Source: Gaopeijia sp032250675 (lineage in GTDB: Bacteria; Gemmatimonadota; Gemmatimonadetes; Longimicrobiales; Gaopeijiaceae). From it: a DNA stretch of 27,337 nt. The first letter of the stretch is position 1; every line of letters begins with the position of its first letter. Of the stretch, positions 20,924-27,012 are shown piece after piece. The notes under the pieces are model-generated. The model was not told where the DNA came from and made no database searches. It saw only the letters and a program-made list of their open reading frames with translations. The stretch covers positions 1 through 27,337 of the forward strand of contig JAVVEY010000026.1 in the NCBI GenBank assembly GCA_032250675.1, read 5' to 3'. The position numbers and the translations under genes were made by a program.

Positions 20924-21349
20924 ATGCGACGGCCCCTCAGTGCACCCCCGATCATCCTCCTCGCCTCCCTCCTCTGGGCGTGTGGATCCCCACCGGAGTC
21001 CCTCCCCGGGGACGAAGGCGAGCCCCCGCCCGAATCCGGGCCGGGACTCGTCGTCATCCGGATGCTCGACAACATGACCTTCGACCCCGCGAACCCGGTG
21101 ATCGCGGCGGGGGACACGGTCGTCTGGGTAAACGCCGGCCAGCTCCCCCACACCGCCACGGCGGATCCCGCGCGCACGCGTGATCCCTCCCGGGTGGCCC
21201 TGCCGGAGGGCGCGGCGGGCTGGGACTCCGGCGCGCTCGGCGCCGGAGAGGAATTCCGGCAGATCTTCAACATTCCCGGCCGCTACGCCTACGTCTGCTC
21301 CCTGCACGAGATGATGGGGATGGTGGGCACCCTCGAAGTGGAACCCTGA
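20924..21349 (+). CDS. Cupredoxin-domain lipoprotein (pseudoazurin/plastocyanin-like)
   Basis: The product has 141 residues. The N-terminal signal ends in a lipobox, SLLWAC, with C20 as the lipid-modified cysteine, so the mature protein is membrane-tethered outside the cytoplasm. After a Pro/Glu-rich linker the cupredoxin domain (about 41-141) shows NMTFDPANPVIAAGDTVVWV, H76 in LPHTAT, and the C-terminal copper loop YAYVCSLHEMMGMVG with C125, H128 and M133. All four type 1 copper ligands are therefore present, with pseudoazurin-like spacing. It likely shuttles electrons. The ATG at 20924 starts the signal peptide. Two bases after its stop comes a membrane-protein gene and then type II NADH dehydrogenase, forming an electron-transfer operon. 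Confidence 0.88.
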   Translation: MRRPLSAPPIILLASLLWACGSPPESLPGDEGEPPPESGPGLVVIRMLDNMTFDPANPVIAAGDTVVWVNAGQLPHTATADPARTRDPSRVALPEGAAGWDSGALGAGEEFRQIFNIPGRYAYVCSLHEMMGMVGTLEVEP

Positions 21350-21351
21350 CC

Positions 21352-21825
21352 ATGCGCGTCCTGCACCCGCTCTTCGTCCACCTGCACATCGCCTTCCTCC
21401 TCATGGCCTTCGTCGCCATGTACGCGTGGTTCTTCCGCGGACTCGCGACGAGCGTCTTCGAGGACCGGATCTACCGCTTCGCCAGAACGAATACCTGGCT
21501 GGGGGTGATCACGGTGGCGCTCTCGATGGTCGTGGGGATGCGCGACGCCCTGGCGGGAAGCATCGCCCGCTTCGACGGACCGGTCGGGGGGTGGCTGGTC
21601 GTCAAGGTCGTCCTCGCCGTGGGGCTCCTCCTCGTCTACGGTCTCTTTCTCGCCCTGAGCGCCCGGAAGAAGAGCTACCTCCAGGAGGACCGACGCCTCC
21701 TCGCCTGGTGCCTCGGTACCCAGGCGGTGGGGATCATCCTCGTCGCGGTGATCACCACGATCGGCACGATGCTCGTCTACTACCAGGATGCGATCCCCGC
21801 CTTCGCGAACCCCTTCGGGCCGTGA
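21352..21825 (+). CDS. Four-helix integral membrane protein (DUF2231-like)
   Basis: The 157-residue product has four hydrophobic segments, at about 8-27 (FVHLHIAFLLMAFVAMYAWF), 47-63, 80-104 (GGWLVVKVVLAVGLLLVYGLFL) and 120-142 (LGTQAVGIILVAVITTIGTML). It opens with HPLFVHLHIAFLLM; paired histidines in the first helix are typical of DUF2231-like and some haem- or copper-related membrane proteins, so H5, H10 and H12 could be cofactor ligands. That is inference. The gene sits between the cupredoxin and NDH-2 genes (2 nt from one, overlapping the other by four bases), which suggests a membrane link in electron transfer. Confidence 0.7.
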   Translation: MRVLHPLFVHLHIAFLLMAFVAMYAWFFRGLATSVFEDRIYRFARTNTWLGVITVALSMVVGMRDALAGSIARFDGPVGGWLVVKVVLAVGLLLVYGLFLALSARKKSYLQEDRRLLAWCLGTQAVGIILVAVITTIGTMLVYYQDAIPAFANPFGP

Positions 21826-23096
21826 GGTCCGCCCCCACCCGCGTCGTGGTGGTCGGCGGCGGGTTCGCCGGCATCTACGCCGCCTCCTACCTGGCGGCCG
21901 CCGACCTCGACCCCGGTTCGGTCGAGGTCACCCTCGTCTCCGACCGGAACTACTTCACCTTCACCCCCCTCCTGGCGGAGGTGGTGGGGGGAGGGCTGGG
22001 GCGTGAGGATGTGACGCTGGCGCTCCCCGTCCTCGCCGGCCAGCGCGGCTTCCACTTCCGCGAGGCCCGGGTCGAGGGGATCGATCCGGCGCGTCAGGTG
22101 ATCGAGTCGACGGTCGGGCCGCTTCACTACGACCACCTCGTGCTCGCGATGGGCGCCAAGCCCCGATACTTCGGGAATGAGGAGCTGGAGCGGAACACCC
22201 TCCCGCTGACCTCGATCCGCGACGCCCTCGCCATCCGGGAGCGGCTCATCCGGAACGCCGAATTGGCGACCCGGGAGTCGAACGAGGCGCGGAAGCAGCG
22301 TCTCCTGACCGTCTGCGTGGCCGGGGCGGGGCCCGCCGGTGTGGAGGTCGCGGCCGAGGCCCGGCACCTCCTGGGCGACGTCCTCTCGCGCTACTACCCC
22401 TCCGGGGTCGAACCCCGGATCGTCGTCCTCCAAGGCGCGGATGTCATCCTCCCCGGGTGGCATCCCGAACTCGCGGCCTCGGGGCTCGAGATCATGCGGA
22501 ACCGGGGGATCGAGGTGCACCTCGAGACCTTCGTCGCCGGGTACGACGGAGAGGCGGTGCGCGCCACCTCGGGCGAGAAGGAGTTCGAGATCGAGGCGGA
22601 CACCCTCATCTGGACCGCCGGTACCGCACCGAGCCGGCTCGCCTGGGAGGGGAGCGGGGAGGCGGTGCGCCCGAGCGGCCACCTCGAGACCGATGCCTAC
22701 CTGCGGGTCGTCGGGAGCGACGGGATCTGGGCTGCGGGCGATCTCGCCTCCCGCGAGGACCCCCGCACGGGGGATCCCTACCCCGCGGTCGCCCCGATCG
22801 CGATCACCCAGGGGATCCGGGCCGCCGGGAATATCGAGAACACGATCGCGAACCGGGACCTCGAGCCGTACCACGCGCACCACGCCGGCTCGATCGTCTC
22901 GCTCGGGAGCGGCGCGGCGCTCGTCGACGTCCTGGGGTGGACGCTCAAGGGGCCGCCCGCCTGGGCGATCTACCGACTCGCCTACCTCATGAAGGTCGTC
23001 GGGACCCGCAACAAGCTCCGCGTCGCCACCAGCCTCGCCCTCAACCGACTCTTCGAGCCGGACATCAGCTACGACCGGGATCCGGGCGGGTTCTGA
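21822..23096 (+). CDS. Type II NADH:quinone oxidoreductase (NDH-2) family FAD protein
   Basis: The product has 424 residues. The first dinucleotide-binding fold starts at residue 6 with RVVVVGGGFAGIYAASYLAA (GxGxxG for FAD). The second, for NAD(P)H, is LLTVCVAGAGPAGVEVAAEA near 155. Also visible are NYFTFTPLLAEVVGG (typical of NDH-2), YDHLVLAMGA, TLIWTAGTAPSRLA and GIWAAGDLAS, the second FAD motif, then PAVAPIAITQG. A C-terminal helical section with WAIYRLAYLMKVVG is amphipathic and suits membrane attachment. It oxidises NADH and reduces quinone without pumping protons. The start is GTG at 21822, overlapping the preceding stop as GTGA. It is the last gene of the cupredoxin operon. Confidence 0.88.
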   Translation: MRSAPTRVVVVGGGFAGIYAASYLAAADLDPGSVEVTLVSDRNYFTFTPLLAEVVGGGLGREDVTLALPVLAGQRGFHFREARVEGIDPARQVIESTVGPLHYDHLVLAMGAKPRYFGNEELERNTLPLTSIRDALAIRERLIRNAELATRESNEARKQRLLTVCVAGAGPAGVEVAAEARHLLGDVLSRYYPSGVEPRIVVLQGADVILPGWHPELAASGLEIMRNRGIEVHLETFVAGYDGEAVRATSGEKEFEIEADTLIWTAGTAPSRLAWEGSGEAVRPSGHLETDAYLRVVGSDGIWAAGDLASREDPRTGDPYPAVAPIAITQGIRAAGNIENTIANRDLEPYHAHHAGSIVSLGSGAALVDVLGWTLKGPPAWAIYRLAYLMKVVGTRNKLRVATSLALNRLFEPDISYDRDPGGF

Positions 23097-23138
23097 GCGG
23101 GGAAGAGCCCCCGGGGTACCCTCCGCTCCGCGCTTGCC

Positions 23139-23167
23139 TTGTGATGCATCCGATCGCCCGGTAGAAT
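23139..23167 (+). promoter_or_regulatory. Candidate promoter for the small exported-protein pair
   Basis: TTGTGA (23139-23144) and TAGAAT (23162-23167) are 17 nt apart; the -10 matches consensus at 5 of 6 positions. The predicted start near 23174 leaves a leader of about 37 nt, with a small CCCGG/CCGGG hairpin at the promoter, before the SD at 23200-23204. Confidence 0.5.
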
Positions 23168-23210
23168 TCCGGGAGGCCTTACCCCCGAATTCCCACGCAG
23201 GAGGTACTCC

Positions 23211-23786
23211 ATCTTCGTCAGGCACGCGGTTCTGGTGTGGCTGGGGATGATCGCCGTCTCCCCACCGATCGCCGGGCAGGATGTGACGCAGGTGGCCAGC
23301 GAGATCCTGCAGACGATTCTCCTTCCGAAGGTGTCCGAGGAGCTCCGCGAGAGCGGGGTGCCGGTCGAGGAGGTGGAGACCGCGGTCGCGGCCGCTCGGC
23401 AGAGCGGAGTGTCGCCGGGTGAGGCGACGGGGGTCTTCGGCGAGGCGATCAAGTCGGTCGGGGAGAACGGGCCGATCGAGAACTTCGGCGGCTTCGTCCG
23501 GGCGCAGCTCGAGCGCGGGCTCCGCGGGAAGGAACTCGCGGACGCCATCCGTGCCGAGCACGCAGCCCGCGGCATCGGCCGTGGGAGGAAGCTCGATTCC
23601 GACCGACCAGGCCGCGGTCGTGGCGGCCCGCCCGACAACGCCCGTCCGGGAGCGAGCGGCGAGCGCGGACCCGGCGTCGGTACGCGGAATCCGAACACGC
23701 GGCGCCCGGACTCCGCGGGGCAGCCGCCGGATACCTCCGCGACCCCACCGGGCCGGCCGGGTGGCGATGGTCGAGGTGCGCGATGA
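23211..23786 (+). CDS. Exported Pro/Gly/Arg-tailed hypothetical protein, apparent AUC start
   Basis: From ATC at 23211 the frame reads (M)FVRHAVLVWLGMIAVSPPIA and then GQDVTQ, a well-formed signal peptide. GGAGG (23200-23204) is placed exactly 6 nt before that ATC, and no ATG, GTG or TTG lies in frame at the right distance. The next candidate, GTG 23235, is 30 nt from the SD and removes the basic n-region. AUC initiation, or an ATG-to-ATC error, is therefore likely. The mature protein (about 168 residues) has a helical part (about 25-115) with EELRESGVPVEEVETAVAAA and LERGLRGKELADAIRAEHAA, then a disordered tail rich in Arg, Gly and Pro. No family is recognised. It overlaps the following lipoprotein gene by four bases. 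Confidence 0.65.
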   Translation: MFVRHAVLVWLGMIAVSPPIAGQDVTQVASEILQTILLPKVSEELRESGVPVEEVETAVAAARQSGVSPGEATGVFGEAIKSVGENGPIENFGGFVRAQLERGLRGKELADAIRAEHAARGIGRGRKLDSDRPGRGRGGPPDNARPGASGERGPGVGTRNPNTRRPDSAGQPPDTSATPPGRPGGDGRGAR

Positions 23787-24082
23787 GCACGCTTCGAGCC
23801 GTCATGACGGCATCGGCCCTCCTCGTCCTCCCCGCCTGCGGCCCTTCGGACGCCCCTCCGTCCGACGCCGATCGGCCCCAGGCCGAAGCCGAAGCCGCGA
23901 CCGTGCCGGAGTGGGTCACACGGGTGGCGGTGATCGCCAATGCGATCGAAGATCGGCCCGCCGCCTTCGATTCGATCCTCACCGCACACGACATGACCCG
24001 TGAGGCCTTCGAGTCACGCATCTACGACATCGCTGCGGACCCGGTACTCACCGCGGCATACGAACGGACGCGCGGGCGCTAG
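23783..24082 (+). CDS. Small lipoprotein, function unknown
   Basis: This 99-residue lipoprotein has a signal ending in the lipobox LVLPAC (C19 modified). An acidic, Ala/Pro-rich linker follows, and then a helical domain of about 60 residues (VPEWVTRVAVIANAIEDRPA, FDSILTAHDMTREAFESRIY). The HDMTREAFESRIYDIAADP stretch looks like a small helical bundle; similar short DUF-type lipoproteins occur in related bacteria, but I cannot name the family. It starts within the stop of the preceding exported protein (ATGA), so the two are co-translated and may work together at the envelope. Confidence 0.65.
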   Translation: MSTLRAVMTASALLVLPACGPSDAPPSDADRPQAEAEAATVPEWVTRVAVIANAIEDRPAAFDSILTAHDMTREAFESRIYDIAADPVLTAAYERTRGR

Positions 24083-24104
24083 CGACGGCGGCGCCTTGCC
24101 GTCG
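24083..24104. terminator. Hairpin between convergent genes
   Basis: CGACGGC (24083-24089) pairs with GCCGTCG (24098-24104) around an 8-nt loop directly after the lipoprotein stop and 22 nt before the converging gene's end. There is no U tract. Confidence 0.4.
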
Positions 24105-24126
24105 ACCGTCCGAAGAGCGCCTTCCG

Positions 24127-24702
24127 CTACCCCGTCACTCCAGGCTCCCCCTCGGAGGGAGGCGGGAGTGGACTCTCGGGGCAGTCCGATGTCTCCGTGG
24201 TATACGAGATCGAACTCACCCTCCACCCGGCGTCGGTTTCGACCAGGGTGAAGGCGTCGACCCCGCAGTGGCTCCACTCTCCGTCGACCCAGAAGTCGTA
24301 GGGGGTCCACACCATCGCGAGCCGCCCGTGCACCATGGCCACCGGATCCCACATCCGCTCCAGGAGGGGATCGGAAGCCTCCGGGATTCGCGCCGCGTCC
24401 TCCGCGAGAGCACGGGAGTTGACGCCTTCGAGGGATCCGTCGTCTCCCAGCGCGACCGAGTGAACCGAACCGCCCGGGAGTGAGAGCGCCTCCATCGTCG
24501 CGCCATCCCGCGCCGAGATCGCCTCCAGGAAGTCTTCGACCACCGCGATCACCTCTGCCTCGCGCGCCGAGGAAGCAGACGATTCAGCAACCGCGTCCGG
24601 AGCAGGGACGGAGCTTTCCGCGCACCCCGCCATGAGGACGAAAACCGGAACGAAGAGATGCCGCCGTGCCGGATGGATCGCCCGGGTGATCATCGGATTC
24701 AT
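24127..24702 (-). CDS. SnoaL/DUF4440-like (NTF2-fold) lipoprotein
   Basis: The product has 191 residues. The signal peptide HLFVPVFVLMAGC ends in a lipobox (LMAGC), followed by an acidic, Ser/Ala-rich linker. The domain from about residue 45 reads AREAEVIAVVEDFLEAISAR, DGATMEALSLPGGSVHSV, PLLERMWDPVAMVHGRLAMV and YDFWVDGEWSHCGVDAFTLV. It ends with TDAGWRVSSISYTTE, the usual closing strand (xxGWRIxxxxxT) of the NTF2-like fold. Such domains bind small molecules or act as uncharacterised enzymes; here the role is unknown. GGAGG precedes the ATG at 24702 by 6 nt. It converges with the two-gene exported unit on the other strand. Confidence 0.8.
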   Translation of the reverse strand: MNPMITRAIHPARRHLFVPVFVLMAGCAESSVPAPDAVAESSASSAREAEVIAVVEDFLEAISARDGATMEALSLPGGSVHSVALGDDGSLEGVNSRALAEDAARIPEASDPLLERMWDPVAMVHGRLAMVWTPYDFWVDGEWSHCGVDAFTLVETDAGWRVSSISYTTETSDCPESPLPPPSEGEPGVTG

Positions 24703-25096
24703 GAGACTCCTCCCTCGAGTTCGTTCGGCCCCGACGGGGCGGAATTCCCTGCCCCGCCGATGATGCCGCCTCCGGAGCGCGCGGCGCAAGCTCCTCGCAT
24801 CAGCGATCGGATCCGGGTGGGGGAGTGCGGGCTGCTGCAGCCGAAGCGAGTAGCTGCCACTCGCCACGCAGGTGTAGGGTCCGTCACCGTCACGCACGAG
24901 CACCCGACTCCCGGCCTCACGTATCGTCTCCTCCTCTCCGTCACCGCAAAGGACGATCTGGAGTTCCGCGTGAGGGACACGATGCAGAGCCGGGGGGTGG
25001 GCTGCAAGCGGAGCACCGCCGCGCGGAGTGGGCAGGTGACCGCGCCACCGCAGATCCACGACAGCGAACCCAGGTCCGCGACCACCCGGACCACGC
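24703..25096. other. 394-bp interval without a recognised gene
   Basis: Open frames exist on both strands, but their composition is irregular (many Arg, Cys and Ser) and none has a suitable SD or family feature. The interval separates two minus-strand genes, so it probably contains the promoter for the NTF2-fold lipoprotein. I could not identify one clearly. Confidence 0.5.
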
Positions 25097-25495
25097 TCAG
25101 GGGTCTGGCGAAGGGTGATCCGATGAGGTCAGTCGGTCGAGGCGCTGCTTCGCGGATGCGAGGAATCCGATGGTGCTGATCTCGGCATACGCGAAGGACC
25201 CGGCGGCGTAGATCACGATCAGGAGGACGAAGATCGACACAAGCCGATCCGGTCGACCCGGAAAGTCAACGGTCCAGAGGAGTGGGCCGGCCACCAGGAG
25301 CGTGGCGAAGGCAACGAAGCGGGACCGCGTCCTCTCGGTCCGCCGCTTTCTCACCTCCGCGTGGATCGAGTCGATCTCATCCTGAAGCTCGAGCTGTCGC
25401 TTGATCGTCAAACCTTCGCCCACAGGCGCCGCATTCGGACCCGCCCCCCCTCTGAGTGAATCGCCGGAGTCATTCAACGCCCTTCTGCGACACAT
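25097..25495 (-). CDS. Small two-helix membrane protein with a basic coiled coil
   Basis: The product has about 132 residues. After a disordered N terminus, residues about 32-60 form a charged helix (IKRQLELQDEIDSIHAEVRK, RRTERTRSR), probably a coiled coil on the cytoplasmic side. Two membrane helices follow (FVAFATLLVAGPLLWTVDF and LVSIFVLLIVIYAAGSFAYA). The C terminus ends polar. No family is recognised. The ATG at 25495, or a GTG at 25498, lies within the TAGTGATG junction with the stop of the M14 peptidase remnant, suggesting that the gene was once translated together with the intact peptidase. A TTG near 25411 is an alternative start that drops the disordered part. Confidence 0.55.
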   Translation of the reverse strand: MCRRRALNDSGDSLRGGAGPNAAPVGEGLTIKRQLELQDEIDSIHAEVRKRRTERTRSRFVAFATLLVAGPLLWTVDFPGRPDRLVSIFVLLIVIYAAGSFAYAEISTIGFLASAKQRLDRLTSSDHPSPDP

Positions 25496-25497
25496 CA

Positions 25498-25715
25498 CTA
25501 GAACCGATCACCGAAGTACACCGCATTCAGGAAGAACCGCGTCGTCCCACGCCAGAAGCCGCGGAAGTTCGGGTTGTCGATGAGGAGGACCACCGAGCCG
25601 CGGCCGATCCCGTCGGCCATGACCGAGGGTGCCGGCCAGCCGCGCCTCGTTCTCGTCCGAGATGTATCCGCTCACGTGCGGATCCGCGAAGAGTAGGGGC
25701 GGCCCCGGAGCGCGC
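25498..25715 (-). pseudogene. C-terminal remnant of an M14-type zinc carboxypeptidase, frameshifted
   Basis: The minus strand reads LLFADPHVSGYISDENEARL followed by AGTLG in one frame. Shifted by one base, it continues MADGIGRGSVVLLIDNPNFR and GFWRGTTRFFLNAVYFGDRF to a TAG at 25500-25498. The phrases SGYIS, GxGxVVLLxDNPNFRGFWRG and FFLNAVYFG are typical of the C-terminal domain of a group of large secreted M14 carboxypeptidases (usually over 800 residues). Only the last 65 or so residues remain, and the frame changes near GTLG. The intact part would be upstream at higher coordinates, but there a different gene (25716-26285) abuts it, so the peptidase gene was cut by insertion or deletion. Confidence 0.65.
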
Positions 25716-26285
25716 TCACTCCAGCGATGCAGACCGCTGGAGCTGCACCACCCACTCCGGCGTCTCCCGGAGATACGTCTCGACCATGGGCGCCCGGGCG
25801 AAGTAATAGCGGGCCAGCAGCCCCTGAAAGAGGATGGTAAGGGCGGTGACGCCCAGGTAGACGGCAGTGGTGAGCTCGGCCACCAGCCCCGCCGTGTCCC
25901 CGCCCATGAGCTCATCCATCCGGGCCAGCCCGGGATCGGGATGGGTGCGGGCCTGCCAAAGGCTCCAGAGGGCGTAGGTCACGATGAGCGCCATGAGGCC
26001 GAGCTGGTTCCGGCCCAGGGCGCGAGGGCCCTCGGGGTCGATGTCACGGAGGAGTGTCCGGCCACGGTGCTCGTTCCACGTCACCACTCCCATCCCCATC
26101 CCCAGGACAAGCGCCTCGGGGCTGAAGAGCCCGAAGAGGAGAGTGATCCCGGCGAAGGCGCCCAGAGTCCAGACGTTGAAGGTGGCCACCCGGCCGGCCT
26201 TGAGGAACCGCCGGGCTCGTTCTCCGGCCTCCTCGAGTTCCTCCCGATCCTCGGGGGAGAGGGGATCCGAGGCCGGGGTTCCCAT
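25716..26285 (-). CDS. Four-helix hypothetical membrane protein
   Basis: The product has 189 residues. A charged N-terminal helix (PLSPEDREELEEAGERARRF) is followed by four predicted membrane segments at about 34-53 (VATFNVWTLGAFAGITLLFG), 55-69 (SPEALVLGMGMGVVT), 94-112 (QLGLMALIVTYALWSLWQA) and 135-158. The short C terminus ends WVVQLQRSASLE. No catalytic motif is visible and no family is recognised. The ATG at 26285 overlaps the stop of the preceding gene by one base (TGATG), so translation of the two is coupled. Its 3' end abuts a truncated peptidase gene, suggesting the pair arrived as a module or was brought there by a deletion. Confidence 0.7.
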   Translation of the reverse strand: MGTPASDPLSPEDREELEEAGERARRFLKAGRVATFNVWTLGAFAGITLLFGLFSPEALVLGMGMGVVTWNEHRGRTLLRDIDPEGPRALGRNQLGLMALIVTYALWSLWQARTHPDPGLARMDELMGGDTAGLVAELTTAVYLGVTALTILFQGLLARYYFARAPMVETYLRETPEWVVQLQRSASLE

Positions 26286-26605
26286 CAGAGGTCCAGGCCG
26301 CTCATCGAATCGCAGCCCTCGTACCCACCGCCGGAGCCGCCTCCAACCTGGCTCTTCCTGGGGCCCTCGCGGGGGACACGGGCGTAGCCGCCGGCCCTCC
26401 GGCTGACGCACTTCTCCCCCGGGGCCAGGAAGGCGTTGACGATCTGGGGGACGACGGCCTCGTCGTACCCCCGCACCCCGGGGAAGAGGGTCTCCTCCCC
26501 TTGGAGCTTCCGCACTTGGTTCGCGCGCAACGTGTCCTTCACGGTGCGCGACCGGTAGCCGCTCTGCTTGAGCTCGCCGATGGTACGAAAGCGGGGCTCC
26601 GCCAT
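26285..26605 (-). CDS. Orphan N-terminal segment of a MoxR/Mg-chelatase-type AAA+ ATPase
   Basis: The product has 106 residues. Residues 3-60 (FRTIGELKQSGYRSRTVKDT, RKLQGEETLFPGVRGYDEAV, VPQIVNAFLA) match by memory the N terminus of ChlI/MoxR-like ATPases, where GELxxSGYxxRSVKDELRxN and LFPGIxGYxxTVxPQIxxAxL lead into the Walker A region. Here the sequence diverges at residue 61, before any P-loop. It continues with a short Arg/Gly-rich part (VGGGSGGGYEG) containing C66 and C98, and then stops. It therefore cannot bind or hydrolyse ATP. It may be a decayed gene or a free-standing protein-interaction module. GGAGG lies 4 nt before the ATG at 26605, and it is coupled to the downstream membrane-protein gene. 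Confidence 0.6.
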   Translation of the reverse strand: MAEPRFRTIGELKQSGYRSRTVKDTLRANQVRKLQGEETLFPGVRGYDEAVVPQIVNAFLAPGEKCVSRRAGGYARVPREGPRKSQVGGGSGGGYEGCDSMSGLDL

Positions 26606-26878
26606 GCTTCCTCCTGAATCTTCAGGGATCGCTCCGGGATTCCGTGCTACCTCGGCGGGGCGGGGCGGTTCCGGCGGGCTCGACGGTGGATCGCGGTCGG
26701 ACCGGGCGCCGGGCTCCCGGGACACGTCTTGCGTCACATGGTGCGAGACCGGCCCAGGTTTGCCAACATCCGCAGCCAGCGTCCCAGACGGATTTGATGC
26801 GACGGGGGTATCCATCCTGGTGGCCTGAGGGGGATTTAACGCCGTCCGCGGGCCAACGAGGTACGGAAGCGGTGCCCG
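26606..26878. other. Upstream region of the ATPase-fragment/membrane-protein pair
   Basis: No gene is supported in these bases. They should hold the promoter of the minus-strand pair. I found the small RBS-overlapping palindrome but no convincing -35/-10 pair. Confidence 0.4.
26613..26626. promoter_or_regulatory. Small palindrome overlapping the ribosome binding site
   Basis: CCTGAA-TC-TTCAGG is a perfect dyad. In the minus-strand mRNA it can fold so that the end of the right arm (CAGG) covers the first bases of the GGAGG of the 26605 gene. It could therefore tune translation or act as an operator. Confidence 0.35.
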
Positions 26879-27012
26879 GAAGTGGAAAATACCACCACTT
26901 TTCCACTTCGCCGGTCGTCGAGGTTACCGCGAAGTGGAATTTGAGGCGATATTCCACTTGAACGGCGAGAAAACAGCCGGATAGGTGGAAAAAGAGGGGA
27001 ATATTCCACCTC
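26879..27012. repeat. Array of three evenly spaced inverted repeats with GTGGAA/TTCCAC arms
   Basis: Dyad 1 is GAAGTGGAAAA (26879-26889) with TTTTCCACTTC (26899-26909), 11-bp perfect arms. Dyad 2 is AAGTGGAAT (26932-26940) with ATTCCACTT (26951-26959). Dyad 3 is AGGTGGAA (26983-26990) with TTCCACCT (27004-27011). The centres are at 26894, 26945.5 and 26997, so both steps are 51.5 bp, close to five helical turns. Local sequence is AT-richer than anything nearby. Loop and spacer sequences are unrelated, so only the arms are repeated. This pattern fits a protein-binding array (operator, replication or recombination site). It lies about 270 bp upstream of the 26605 gene. Confidence 0.8.

Noticed and set aside
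20905..20925. tRNA T-loop (GGTTCGATTC)
   Set aside because: The flanking bases do not form a T stem and no acceptor or anticodon arm can be drawn.
24699..25094. Minus-strand 131-residue open frame
   Set aside because: It has no SD, Cys/Arg/Ser-rich composition and no recognisable fold, and it overlaps the start of the NTF2-fold lipoprotein gene.
26879..27012. CRISPR array
   Set aside because: Only the short arms repeat; the interiors of the three dyads differ and there are just three units. No cas genes are nearby.
26879..27012. DnaA-box cluster or replication origin
   Set aside because: TTTTCCACT differs from TTATCCACA at two positions, the arms are arranged as dyads, and no dnaA, dnaN or rep gene is in view.
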